A DNA stretch of 64,000 nucleotides from assembly GCF_030247185.1 (NCBI RefSeq), contig NC_080570.1:4278001-4342000 (forward strand), in the 5' to 3' direction. The position numbers and the translations under genes were made by a program. Positions 41,445-53,952 of this stretch are shown here, piece by piece; the first letter of the stretch is position 1, and every line of letters starts with the position of its first letter. The notes under the pieces were generated by a model, which saw only the letters and a program-made list of their open reading frames with translations, searched no databases and had not been told where the DNA came from. Source of the stretch: Malaya genurostris. Lineage: Eukaryota > Arthropoda > Insecta > Diptera > Culicidae.

Positions 41445-41707
41445 CAAAGACATCATATTAACAAGATATCCAGCTCTTACATTTCCCGAACAAATCATTG
41501 GCAACATCCTTTTTTGCTAGCATGTCGCCCTCAGGTGAGTCCGCATCGAATCTCATACATAGAAGTAGGGGAGAGAAATGTCAAATTCGTGCGCGCCAAA
41601 ATAGCAGGGCTACGCACCCATACAATTGACATGATATGTTGAATGTGATGCCGTGCGATGGCGTTGTTGAACTGAAGATTGATTTCGCTCCAAGCTGACA
41701 GGGTCTG
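41445..41707 (+). repeat. 263-bp dispersed repeat G, copy 2
   Basis: It begins CAAAGACATCATATTAACAA only 15 bases after the palindrome ends and finishes AAGCTGACAGGGTCTG. It is the same orientation as copy 1 at 36123-36384, so the two copies bracket MOCS3 and the palindrome as 5.3-kb-spaced direct repeats. Confidence 0.75.
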
Positions 41708-41889
41708 GTTTTACTGAGCTTTGCTTCAAATTGCATTTTTTTAATAACTGGTTAGACGCGTTACATGTATTACTGTTTTATGATTATCGCATTATTTTCT
41801 ACTGAGAACTTACTAAGCGTTACAGTTTACTAAGTTATGGTGTGAAATGCGTAACACTTTATTTCAGGCGTTACGAACCGGTGTATGAA

Positions 41890-42864
41890 CAGAGATGCCA
41901 GATATTTTCATAGAAAATCTGTATTCTTTGTATAAAAAATCTGTATTAATCTGTAATCACTAATAAAATGAAATTCAGAATACAAAATGATGCTAAAAGA
42001 TGTTATTCCAATAGATTGTGGTTATAGGATGGTAGATTCAATCAGTCATTGCCGCGCTCACAAGAATATTCAACGTTTTTTAATTCACAACAATTAAATT
42101 GTAATTCCATACATTTATCTAGTTTGAAATTGGTGACTTTATAATTTGACATGGAATTTCAACGCCCAATATTCAACCTCAAGTCGGTTCATACAACTCT
42201 CAGTTTGACAGTAAAGTTTCATGATGCCATTACTTCCTTGAATAAAGTACTGTCTCTGTGCGTATCTTTTTCCAATAAATCATCTTTTCTGCATTAATTA
42301 TGGTTTCGGCTTTAGCCGTCTGTTCAATAAGAATGGCTGTTATATACTGCCCGACGTTTCGACCACTGGTTATGGTCTTTTTCAAGAGAAATATCTTATC
42401 GTTCCTCGTCTAAAAATTGTATGCCCACGAACGGTTGTTTACATAATAACAAAGCTTCTTTCGTCACTTTTGTTGCACTAATAACGTTTGTTTTGAACAT
42501 TAGCCTGTTGCGCCACTACAATCAATATTGCGAACATCTGGACTTTGGTATGTCCAAAAATGAAATGAAATTCCAGCTTAGTCGTAGAAATAATGCGTAG
42601 TATCTAAGTAAACATTGTAAACCATTTATATGTAGTCTACATTTGCTTGACGAAATAAATAAATAAATTTACCACTATGCACTACCTAACGTCACTTTCA
42701 AAGATGGTGGATAAAAAATGACTTTCTTTCTTACTTTTTGTGAGATCTGTATAAATCTGTATTAAATTGAGGAAATCTGTATAAAATCTGTACTCTGTAT
42801 TAAATCTGTATGAGCATGTAAAAATCTGTATAATACAGATAAATCTGTATAAATGGCATCTCTG
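41890..42864. mobile_element. hAT-type MITE family E (TIR CAGAGATGCCA), copy 2
   Basis: CAGAGATGCCAGATATTTTC at the left and AAATGGCATCTCTG at the right are flanked by perfect 8-bp direct repeats TGTATGAA (41882-41889 and 42865-42872), the target-duplication size of hAT transposons. Relative to copy 1 (30403-30961) it is inverted and carries about 500 bp of extra DNA at roughly 42130-42660. That extra DNA includes CCCGACGTTTCGACCACTGG and is probably a further insertion. No transposase ORF. Confidence 0.85.
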
Positions 42865-42872
42865 TGTATGAA

Positions 42873-43157
42873 TTATGTGCGTTACATTTCCGTAAGTTAC
42901 TGATGTTACGAAGCATTTCATGCGTTGCGATTTTACAATTTATAGGTGTTACATGCGGTTCTTTTGGGAGTATATATGTATGATGGCGAGTGAGTGACTT
43001 ACAAGATATTGTTCAATTTTTTCACGAAAAAGCTACATTTTTAGCGGTAGTCCACTTGTCTATATTAGTTAAAAAAAATTGATTTCTTTTACCTGATCAA
43101 AAAAGAAATTTATTTAAATCTGGCGTCCCTGCAGTGAAGTTTGTTATTGTTTGTGGT
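42873..43157. other. Unassigned spacer
   Basis: Less than 300 bp of AT-rich DNA with several GTTAC/GCGTTAC motifs continuing from 41750-41880, which suggests the hAT-type MITE landed in an older GTTAC-rich repeat. Confidence 0.35.
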
Positions 43158-43305
43158 AGAGTGACTATAATCAGAGCGGCGACAGCTGTTCATTTGGAAT
43201 GACAGCTCTTAGTTCCAAACGAGCAAACTATCTGTCAATTCAATGTAATGGAATGTTTTAAATTGTTGCCGGATGAGATGTCGTCACTCTGGTTATAGGC
43301 ACTCT
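43158..43305. mobile_element. 148-bp MITE (TIR AGAGTG.CTATAA.CAGAG)
   Basis: The left AGAGTGACTATAATCAGAGC and right (reverse complement) AGAGTGCCTATAACCAGAGT are inverted repeats of about 28 bases with few mismatches. TA on each side may be the target duplication. The interior has a further pair (GACAGCTGTTCATTTGGAAT / CAGCTCTTAGTTCCAAACGA). Non-coding. Confidence 0.75.
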
Positions 43306-43526
43306 AGTTTGTGGGATGAGAGACCGCATTTTTTCTGGCAAGATGGGCCAACACTTGCCTTAGCCTTAAGCCCTTCACGTTAGTAACACAGCAAAGAAAA
43401 AAAAAACACATTTTTTCATTTTTCCTCTCCCAACAACTGTCTTTCGTGATCAACTTTGTTAGTTCTTTTCGCTGATCTAATTTTTCACCGGTTTTTGGCG
43501 TTGTAAAATGCTGTGTTCAACTAGAT

Positions 43527-43846
43527 GGCCCTTATTACCGTTCTCACTCCACTTTCACATTCACTTCACTTACATGTCACTTCACTTGATTTTACCTATT
43601 ACCAGTATCACGCATAGTGAAGTGATCACTGTGGTGGGAAAAACTAATTTTTTCAACAAAATGTTGGTGGCGTGATGTTCATAATGACATCCAGGTCATT
43701 CAAGTAATTACTTTTGTCACAGAAGCGACTTTCGTAATAAGGACCTACATTCACTTCACTTGATTTCCACCGTGAAGTGATACCCATAATAAGTCACAGT
43801 CACTTCACTTGGTTTCCACCGTGTAGTGACACCGGCAATAAGGGCC
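43527..43846. mobile_element. MITE family C (TIR GGCCCTTATTACCG), copy 2
   Basis: It starts GGCCCTTATTACCGTTCTCA and ends CACCGGCAATAAGGGCC. Many TTCACTTCACTTG / CAAGTGAAG motifs lie throughout. The left half matches the right half of the copy at 11402-11904 in inverted orientation, and the right end (CACTTGGTTTCCACCGTGTA) matches that copy's left end. Confidence 0.75.
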
Positions 43847-44139
43847 GATAATCTAATTTCATTTCAAAAATTAAGAATTGAATTTAGTTTTGTTGACTGT
43901 GAACAAGGCAACTAAACCGAAAATTTTCTTACATAATTAAGAAAGCCGAAACGATTCTTTCAACCGGCAAACCGTTCAATCACGAAAATCACTCAAGAGT
44001 TTTTCAACCACTTATATATTATTTTATCTAATTATTTCGTCGACTAGTAATATGGATATGGGTAATATTTCTTCCAGTTTCATCTGTCAAAAAACTTTTG
44101 ACAGTTTGAATTGAAGTAGTAAATGGTACTTTATTTTAA

Positions 44140-44405
44140 CCATGTTTCCACGTTTATCACTCAACTATTTGCATAAAATGATACCCGAAACTTTCAAACA
44201 GGGTAGTGAAATCAAAGAAAATCTTTTCAATCACATCACAATAATAGAAAGAGTGATTAAAGAGAAACATTGGCAACAGTGATCGCGAGGAATGTATTAT
44301 TTATAACAGGGAGCAACCGGAATAAGAAGAGAAATATTTTTCTGAAAAAAGAAGCCACTTGTCTGGTCCTGTCCTAGATACGCCCTAATGAAAAATCAAC
44401 CGAGA
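44140..44405 (-). mobile_element. MITE family F, copy 2 (inverted, one end lost)
   Basis: TGATACCCGAAACTTTCAAA ... AGTGATTAAAGAGAAAC ... GCCCTAATGAAAAATCAACC then GAGA is the reverse complement of the left part of 30995-31252. Extra bases (about 44285-44385) sit before the TIR. The opposite TIR is not recognisable. Confidence 0.6.
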
Positions 44406-44449
44406 ATTGAGACCACCCTTACTATTCCATCGGGATTGAGCACTAAATA

Positions 44450-44739
44450 CAGCGCTGCCAACTATACCGATTTCTCGGTATTTATACCGATTTTTGGACT
44501 CGATACAGGAATACAGATATGCTCTCTCAAAATACCGATATTTCGATTTTCATACAGATAAATACCGATTTTCAGTTTTTGTGTTGGATTCCACAGGGTT
44601 AAACCAGGTCGAGCCACCTTTTTTTGGTCGCAAAATCAGTTTCCGCACTAAATCGATGTTTGATTTTTCGAGAAAGATATTGTACAGATAGATTTTTTCG
44701 CCAAATACAGATTTTTGGAAAAAACAGTTGACAGCACTG
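44450..44739. mobile_element. 290-bp hAT-type MITE (TIR CAGYGCTGYCAACT)
   Basis: The left CAGCGCTGCCAACT and right AGTTGACAGCACTG are inverted repeats with two mismatches. The element is bracketed by a perfect 8-bp duplication ACTAAATA (44442-44449 and 44740-44747). Repeated ATACCGAT/ATACAGAT motifs give it a family resemblance to the CAGAGATGCCA elements. It lies 165 bp upstream of the nicastrin ATG and could influence its promoter. Confidence 0.85.
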
Positions 44740-44904
44740 ACTAAATATACTGACATCAGTTGACAGCTAATTTCATTGAATTGAAAAAGAAATGAAACGC
44801 TAGTAGTAAACAAGAGGCGAACTTTGCTAGTTAGGTTTTTAGTATATTATCTACAGTTTACCCGGTAATTTAGCGATAAAATCGTAGTTCTAAGACATCA
44901 TAGC

Positions 44905-47175
44905 ATGCTGAATACAGCGCTTGTAATGAAATCGCTTGGAGCGATCTCCTACTGTTTACTGCTGTCAATATATCTGGAATATGGTGAGTCAATGCAGCAC
45001 ATATTTTTTATGACTGCAATAACACGTACAACTATGATTTGTAGCTTCTGCCCAAAGAATCAAGGATGACATGTATACCCCAATCAGCGGGGCGCATTGT
45101 TTCCGCCGGTTGAACGGAACTCACGTCACTGGTTGCAGTTCACAGCTCGGTGGATCCGTCGGTGTGCTGCACTTTATTCGATCGGCGACCGATATCGATT
45201 TTATCACCGAACAACACCCGGCTCCACCGTATGCTCCCGTAATTCCGCCACATCTGTTCACGCGAGACAACATTCTGCAGCTGCGAGACCGCGGTGGACG
45301 GCATGTTTCGGCAGTTATCTTGATAAACAATGCCACTTTGCTGGACCATTACAGCCAGGAATCGCGTTGTCCCAATCAATTCAGCAGTTTAATGGCATCA
45401 GGGGAGGAAAACGTGTGCAATGTAGCGAATGCGGACAGTAGTTGGAATCCCTGGGGTACGGGACTGCTGCTGGAAGATTTTCCGTTTCCGATTTATTACG
45501 TTGCAGACCCCGATGAGATTTCAAAATTATATGATTGTTTCGAGAAATTTAACAATTTTGAGCTGGAGAATCAACACCAGAGAAGTTTGTGCAGTATCCA
45601 GGTAAACGCGTTCATGTCTGCTTCTGTGGATTCTCGGGTTTGCTTGGCTCGGTCGACATTCTTCAACTCCTTGAATCCGGTCAAGTTCTGTGATCCTTTG
45701 CAGGGAAAGAATGTGTTTGCATCACTTTTTCCAAGAGATCAGGTCAAAATTGACGATCGCTCTGTAGATACCAAAGAAAGAATCATCCTCGTGTCTACAA
45801 GAATGGATACAACAACGATGTTTGACGGCATCGGCCTTGGAGCAATGGGTTCATTGATTCCGTTTACGATTCTGATGTCGATTGCCCATTTCCTTGCCAA
45901 GGTACTGCCGAATCGTGTGAATCCCACTGACCCAAACGTACTGTTTGTTTTCTTCAACGGGGAAGCATATGATTACATCGGTTCGCAGCGTTTCGTATAT
46001 GATTTGCAGAAAGGAGCATTCCCCACAAAAGGCGGTATGACCAATCCGATTGCCATGGAAAATATCGATCTGATGATCGATTTGGGCACAATCGATAATC
46101 TGAACCATCTCAAAATTTATCACGCCTCTCAAATACGGGTTCTTCCTAAAATGGTTCAGCTGATTCAGCAAATTAATAGCTCTTTTCGGTTCAACATCAC
46201 GGCCGATAGACCGATACTGACAAAAAATTTACCTCCTGTATCATCGAATTCATTCCTGCGCGAGAACGTTTCTTTTCCGTCGGTGATTTTTACATCGACC
46301 GCCGAAAATCGCTTCTACCATTCTATTTACGATGACAATGAAAATCTAAAATTCGTGTATGGAAACCACTCGAACGGAACTGACTTCACACAACTAGAGG
46401 ATCTGACGCAGCGAAGTCAACTGTTTACGGACGATTCTATCCAAATTCGCATCCGAAACGTTTCGGCTCTGTTGGGAATGACCATTTTCGAACTGATCAC
46501 TGGAACATCGTACACCGCTCGTTTCGGCCCCAACAGTGTCCTCATCGATGAGTTTCTGTACTGCTTCCTGCACTCAGCCGACTGTCCACTATTCCATGCA
46601 GCTGCCAAACCGGATTCTCCTAAAGCGTTTCCTGTCCCGCCAACTCGCTATATTAGTGTTCATTCGACCCTTCCGTCAGAAGCCTCCGGATGGATCCATC
46701 GGCTTCTCGGTTTACTGGTAGGTCAGAAAGTGGAAAAAAGCACCAAAGCGGAATGTCAAGCAATGCATCTGCCATACAACTGGTATGCCGGTTATTCCGG
46801 TCTGGGAGAGTGCCATCTGACCACTCAGAACTTCACGCAGGCTATGTCGCCAGCTTTCCTGGACAACAACTATGACTTCGCCTCCGGGCGCTACTCCACC
46901 TGGACCGAATCAACGTGGCGTGAAATGTCGGCAAGGATATTTGTTCGTCCTTCCGCATCCCACGAAACACTAACCCTGTCCGTGGGGTTCATCGTGATGG
47001 CGATCTCGTTCGTGATGGTGTTTCTAATCAACAGCCGTTCCGATGTACTGTTCAATCAGAACGCTTCGACAATTCCGTAAGTAGATTTTGATTTTTTTAA
47101 TGAATGTAAGTCGTCCTGTATATGTTTGTTTTTTTTTTATTCGTATTCAGAATTACTCCACCAACGCAGTGCTGA
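44905..47175 (+). CDS. nct: Nicastrin, gamma-secretase subunit
   Basis: Exon 1 (44905-44983) encodes a signal peptide (AISYCLLLSIYLEYASA). Exon 2 (45045-47076) follows GATTTGTAG in phase 1. The DYIGS motif essential for assembly and substrate binding falls at residues 336-340, the same numbers as in human nicastrin. Other marks are many N-x-S/T sites, paired cysteines and one C-terminal transmembrane helix (LSVGFIVMAISFVMVFLI, about residues 670-690). Nicastrin is the large ectodomain subunit of gamma-secretase, which cleaves Notch and APP-like proteins. The end is ambiguous. An in-frame TAA (47078-47080) overlaps a perfect donor CC|GTAAGTAG. Splicing to CAG|AATTACT at 47151 would replace the stop by ITPPTQC and TGA at 47173-47175 (711 residues; human 709). 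AATAAA at about 47366. Confidence 0.93.
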
Positions 47176-47537
47176 GCGCGTTTGTTCCAGAGACTGTTTC
47201 ACCTAGCAATAAATCTGTATTAAGCTTAATCAATTCTGAGCACCTGACTGGCGAATTGTTTTATTCACACGCACTCGGATCTGAGCGTTAATACTAATTT
47301 AGTTTTTTTTTGTTAATTTATAATTCCGCAGCCGACGAAATTAGGAAGCAAGTAAAACAGTATGAAATAAATTATTAACCTAAATAAATTTAAACTAAAT
47401 GATCGCTACTAGGTCAGTCAGTCCGGTCAAAATTTTCCATCGATTTTTTTTGATAACCATCGCAGACCTAACAGCGATTAGATAGTTTAACACGATCGTT
47501 GAAGGTAACAAATAAAAGAGAATGAAAACCTTATCGA

Positions 47538-48732
47538 TTATCTGGTGGTTGTATTGAACTTGTCGAAATACTCCATCGTCGGTTGATTCTGATAAACAAT
47601 TTGCATTCTTTGGTGTTCATCTGATAGTTGCAAATTTTCATGTCTAATGCTGTCGGCCAATTCTCGACGACGACGGTTTACCTCTAGATCTTTCTGTACC
47701 ACCATTCGATCGAACTGATTCGCCAACTTATCCCACAGTGCCTTGTTGTCATTTTGTTCCTGCCGGCGACGCCGCATCTCCTGTCGCTGTTGTTCTTGGC
47801 CGTCCCGGAATTGTTGCATTTCTTCAACACTCATCCCTTTGTACGCATACGGAACTATTCGATTAGGTCCTAGACTACTTCTGGCTACATCCGGATTCTC
47901 CGTGAGAATATCACTGGTCAAATGATTGTGAATTTCAGCCATATTATCCTGCTCGTCTTCTCGCTTCTGCTGGATTCTTTGATATTCTTGTTGATCCTTC
48001 AATTGTCGGTTAAATTGACTGATTGCTCCTAGAATTTTGTGTTGAGAGTTACGATTCTCGGCTGTTAACTGATTTAAGCGTTGTTCCCTGGCTTCCATAG
48101 ACTCCTCCAGAAATTTTTCCGAAGCTTTACGGTCCATCTGGGCTTGCCGTTTCTCACGTATCTGCTGTTCCAGCCAGGAACGTTGCTGTTGCATCTGAAG
48201 TCGTTTCCGTTGCTTCTCCGAAAGGTCTTCTCCTTCAAACTTTTGCGCACCAGAAACGGTAAGACGGGGATCATCATCACCGATGCGTGCTGGAAGTGAT
48301 TTCTTCAAACCGTTCGGATCGAAAAGATCAAAATCCCTCGATTGTTCCGGACGTTGACATAGTACCCGGAAACTGTTGATTTCGTTTTCCAGCTGGTGCC
48401 GCAAAAGCTTCTGTTCCCGGTGTTTAAGCAACAACACCTGATTTTGACGCTGCTGCTCCTGTTCAAATTTGCGAGTCCGCTCAAACGTTTCCTGCTCGAG
48501 ACGATGCTTTTCCTGCAGCTGATTTTCCAGAGCGATAGTATCGATCTGAAATGAACGAATGTTGTTTTTTATAGTCGTCCAAGACTCGTTAGAAAAACAC
48601 GTGTGTTACTCCAATGACACGCTGGCGGGCGTTGAAAATTCGTTGCCTGCGTTCCTGTTCAAACTGCCGACGACGCTCGACGGCAGCAGCTTCCTTTCGG
48701 TCCTGGTGTTTAAGGAACAAAGTATTCAGCAT
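47538..48732 (-). CDS. RIB43A-like coiled-coil ciliary protein
   Basis: Exon 1 (48732-48610) and exon 2 (48545-47538) join in phase 0 (GGA|GTAACA ... TTTCAG|ATCGAT), giving 376 residues, close to human RIBC2. The protein is almost wholly alpha-helical coiled coil rich in Gln, Glu and Arg. RIB43A-family landmarks are VIGIDTIALENQLQEK, FDLFDPNGLKKSLPARIGDD, GAQKFEGEDL, VPYAYKGMSVEEMQQF and the C-terminal PTMEYFDKFNTTTR. The family binds inside doublet microtubules of motile cilia and flagella. In an insect that points to sperm tails or chordotonal neurons (inference). It is convergent with nicastrin, 362 bp between stops. Confidence 0.88.
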
Positions 48733-49111
48733 TGTAATTAGAATGAAGATGCAGCGAAGAAGCTTCACTTCTGAAGGAAATTATTTGAAAATTGTTATAA
48801 ATAACTATAGGTAAGCCACATCGCCATGGTGATGATAACGTGGTTACCTTTGGTAACCATGAGGTTTGTTGATGAAGTTAATCTTGTTTGTTTATTTTAT
48901 TTCCCCATTTTTGTAACTATCGTGACAGATCAATATTAGAATGAAAATATTAAAATTAATTTCATTAGTTATATATTTTTAGAATAAAATTTGCATTGAT
49001 GACAAAAATAAGAACAAGTTAAATATTTTACAATGTATTCACTTAAATAGGATTTAGTTTCACGGTATCATCACATATCGTTTCATCTGTCAGTAATTCT
49101 GCACCACAACT

Positions 49112-50253
49112 TCATTGGTGAACTGGCATTAGTCCGATCCTATTCAGATTTAGAATTGAATCGGCAATAACCCGCGCGGAACTTCGTAGATAGCCCCCAC
49201 TCAGTAACATTACCAGTGGAACGTGCCGTGCCTGTGCCATTTGGAATACAATTTCATCTCGTTCGATAACTCCCGCTGGCGTTATGTCCAGAATACCGAG
49301 CGGGTCTCCCTTTAAGACATCGGTTCCTGCATTGTACACTACAAAGTTTGGTTTGAATTCTTCAAATGATCGAACCAAATTGGTTCGTAGTTTTTGCAAA
49401 TATTCGCTATCTTGAGTGTGTGGTTTCAACTCAACTGCTCTTCGAATCGCTAGTTTGGCTTCCTGATCTTTCGGGTAAATTCGATAATTGTACATGTCCA
49501 TAATAAACACACTAGTGTCATCCATTAAATCTCTTGCATATCCATTACCCTGGTGGGCATCCAAGTCTAGAATTAGAACTCGTTCTATACCTTTTCCGCT
49601 CGACAGCAGCATCTTTACGGTTAAAGTAATATCTGCGTAAGGACAAAACCCTCCTCCGCGGTCGGCGCTGCAGTGATGAAAGCCTCCTCCCAAGTTGATT
49701 GCCCAGCCCGTTCCAGTGGACGAATCCAAAGCCAATTTTGCTGCTAAAATGGAACCAGCCGTTTGATAACGCATTGGGCGTAGATAACTCCGTTGAACAA
49801 TGTAGTTTGGCACGAAAATCAGTGGTGGAATCTCCGCTATTTTAGCCACGTTAACACTCCACTGTAGATAAATTACCAAAACTATTACGAGGAGAATCTG
49901 CACCAAATTTCTCATCTCACCTTTAAACTTCCGATGTAACGCTTAGTGTGTACTTCCAAAAGGTCATCCGTACTAATTTCATCCGGTTTACAAACATCAT
50001 CTTCGCTGATGAATAAATTACCTGCTTTGAGCAGTTTGTATATGTGCTCTCCTTTGGCAGCATCGAACGGATGTAGCTTTTGGAGACCACAAAACTTTAC
50101 ACCATATTCGGATCGATAGACGATTGGAAGGACTCCGGTGTGTATGGTATGATCGAATTTTAGCACCGAACTGCTGGATGGCAGGTTCGGACTTAACTTG
50201 TCCTCACTGGCACTACTAGACCGAGTACGAAAGCAGCTGAGTTTGAGACACAT
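49112..50253 (-). CDS. HDAC11: Histone deacetylase 11 (class IV)
   Basis: Exon 1 (50253-49921) and exon 2 (49861-49112) join in phase 0 (AAG|GTGAGA ... ATCTACAG|TGG), giving 360 residues, as in HDAC11 (about 347 in human). The splice restores YIGSLKWSVNVAKIAEIPPL, which follows the family closely. Catalytic features are GWAINLGGGFHHCSADRGGG (tandem His), LDLDAHQGNG and NAGTDVLKGDPLG (zinc ligands Asp, His, Asp), and the active-site Tyr in LLSGGY. The enzyme removes acetyl and, in vertebrates, mainly long-chain fatty-acyl groups from lysines. The ATG chosen gives a Ser-rich 40-residue lead (CFRTRSSSASEDKLSPN) longer than in human. The RIBC gene lies 380 bp downstream on the same strand. Confidence 0.95.
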
Positions 50254-52440
50254 ATTCTTAGTTCTAGGAATTACTCTTGAATGCTTGAGGAGCAGAGCCT
50301 CGAATTCGCCATTGATGAACTATTTTCAGACCCAGAACCGAATAGTTAAGCCGTTTGACCGTTTTTTCGCACCGATGTTTGTAAACATAGACGGAAAAAG
50401 TTCAAGGTCAATTAATTTGTCGCGCGACTTGTTCCATATGTGTGTCGTGTCGCAGTGTGTCAGTTGCATACGACGCTGAAACAAATTGATGTAGAATCCG
50501 GTGAAACCAATTACCGAGAATAACATGTCAATACAACAAAAAATTTGATTTAATATAAAAAATATTGCGATTTGTTACGTAAACAATATTGTAATCAACT
50601 CACTTTTTCCAACTTTTTGACATCAACATAATTCTTGGTACATACCATCGGAAACACGACCATTAATTGAAAACTAAATGAATTTTAAGCGACTCATTTC
50701 GGTTGGTTCAGATTCAGAGCTCAGTGACAGTTTTCACTATTTTTCGCAAAGAAATATTCACCCCGGTGGCACGATTGTCATCTGCATACAATTGGTTTGA
50801 AGCCGAAAATTTTGGCTCTTTGGTTCTAGTTCGCTGTCAAATGCTGTGTTCAAGCAGTGTTCACACGTTCACATTTTACTTCATGCGGTTGCACCAACAT
50901 AAGGAAACGATTTCGATGGAATATAATCAAACTATAATAAACCACAAGATCTTTTTATTATTCAAAAAGAGGTCAAATTACTTTCTTTTATAGGCAATAC
51001 TAGACTAGAGTTATTTTATATTGGGTTTGAAGAAATTACCTTTTGATACCAGTGTGGTTTGATTGTATGGTATGAACGTAGCTTAACATATTGTTGACAA
51101 CAACGTCACCAAAACAAAATGCGTCCGTTTCAGGAACCAGCTTCCATAGAAGGGGGGGGGGGGGGGGGGGGGGGGTGGAAATACTACGATATTTTCTTGC
51201 TTTGGTATTAGAAAATAGGCATTTTGCATATTGACTTTGTATGCCGTTCGTAGTTCACATTGTGCGTTTCCCTTCAAACAAGGGCGATTACGACAGCATT
51301 CAGCTGCTGGTCGTTTGCATTGAAGAAAAAATACACGGATAAGTGAACAACGACGAAGAAAATTCTACAAATCAACACTTCTAAAGGCTATAAATGTTTA
51401 CAAAAGAGCTGTAAGAATTATTTGATTGTTAAATGTTAAATGTTTAAAGAAAATCAGTTTGGCGTAACCTTTGCAGAGCGAACTTTGTACCAAAAGAGTG
51501 TTAATAAATATGAGTTTGCGTCGTCACTAACACATTTAACGACGGGAAACGATCCCACGCAGTACAAAAATAAAAATATTGATGTGGAACACATTTTTAT
51601 TCTAGTATGGGTGCCGTTTCGAAATATGCCGCGCGAAAAAGAAAGCATTTTTTTGATGAATTTTATCGGCTCCGAATCTTCTCTGGTAGTTTATAATGAA
51701 ATATTATATTGTTTGAGAAACTCATAAATAACAAAGATTCCTGAAAATTGTGTAATCAATTCACGATAAAATTTTTAGATCTGTATATTTCAAATCTTAA
51801 GACTGATGAAATTTTGTGCCCTATACAAAGGTGAAATTTTATTTCACTCAAGCAATACTATAATTGCACCCTGACGCAATAAATTCGTTGACGTATTAGA
51901 TGAAAATTCGAAACTACCCTGCGCTTACTAGGTGCAGATGGATGCTAACATTCGCCAAACGATCTTGATTATGCAGGACTATTAAAAAGTTACAGAGTGT
52001 ACAAGTCACGACCGAGTGCGATGACTTAAAAAATTGCAGTAATTCAATCATCCACGTCTTTTTGCTGTCAGCAGTTAGTTCACATTGATGTGGTGCCAGA
52101 AATTCAATATAATAATGGTTTTGAGACAATATAATAATCATGTTGTCGTTTTATCAAACTTTTGTGTCAATTACCCGTTATGTGTATATATTTAAAGCGT
52201 ACAAAATTAATTTGAAACGTGGGGGTTCGTGGAGAATTATTATGGTTCCAAAGGGGTTAAACCAAATACAAATAATAATACCCCGAAGTCCCATATAAAC
52301 GAATCGCCAATGTTCTCCCTTTCGTTGCGATAGTGTGAAAATGTGAAAGGAGATCGTTTCTGGCAACGCTTTATGCTAGTTGCTACGGTGCAAAACAAAC
52401 TTGTTTGTTTATCGTTGCTGTATTAAACTGCAACAATCAG
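50254..52440. other. HDAC11 upstream flank and unassigned spacer
   Basis: No supported gene. It contains a 24-G homopolymer (51152-51175). Open frames at 50703-50993 and 51440-51727 have no domains. CTGTCA motifs near 50720 and 50840 are too sparse to define a repeat. Confidence 0.4.
51152..51175 (+). repeat. 24-base G homopolymer
   Basis: An uninterrupted run of 24 G after CCATAGAA and before TGGAAATAC. It is able to form G-quadruplexes and prone to length errors in sequencing. Confidence 0.9.
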
Positions 52441-52666
52441 TCCAAATATCGCCGGCTAATAAACCGAGAAGCTTTCGTAATGGTAATGATATTCATATTT
52501 TTATTCTACTTCAATTTAGTATTATGTATTTCAGTATACAGAATTTATAGATGCTGTTCTATTAGGGGAGTGGGCTCTTCGTATTTTCATGGACCAGTTC
52601 AAATTCCATGATAAGGACGATGCTTTACAACATATCAAACTGCAGGAACAGGAATTCAGTAAATAA
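52441..52666 (+). CDS. Two 3'-terminal exons of an unrecognised small protein
   Basis: Exon a (52441-52482) follows CAACAATCAG and encodes SKYRRLINREAFVM before a GTAATG donor. Exon b (52535-52666) follows GTATTTCAG in phase 0 and encodes YTEFIDAVLLGEWALRIFMD then QFKFHDKDDALQHIKLQEQE and FSK, ending TAA at 52664-52666. The helical, charged sequence and the good acceptor of exon b support a real gene. The non-consensus +5 base of the donor and the missing upstream exons lower confidence. I do not recognise the family. A (CA)n(TA)n tract starts about 50 bases after the stop. Confidence 0.4.
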
Positions 52667-52716
52667 AACTCAACTCCGTCGGCAAATATATAAGCTCATA
52701 AGCCACACATATGTAC

Positions 52717-52963
<247 letters not shown>

Positions 52964-52966
52964 TGT

Positions 52967-53790
<824 letters not shown>

Positions 53791-53952
53791 AAATAAATGG
53801 TAATGATGCAGTTGATGGAATGTATTTTTATTCTGTACTTTAATGTCACTTTAATAAATATACTGACTTATTAATGAACCGACCTTCGTACCGTTTCTCA
53901 ACTCAAATCAGTTGCAAACATCTTACACTTTTATATACCATCGTGATCGTTG

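Noticed and set aside
50703..51727. Open frames of 95-96 codons between HDAC11 and the TA tracts
   Set aside because: No recognisable domain and AT-driven composition, with opposite-strand frames equally long.
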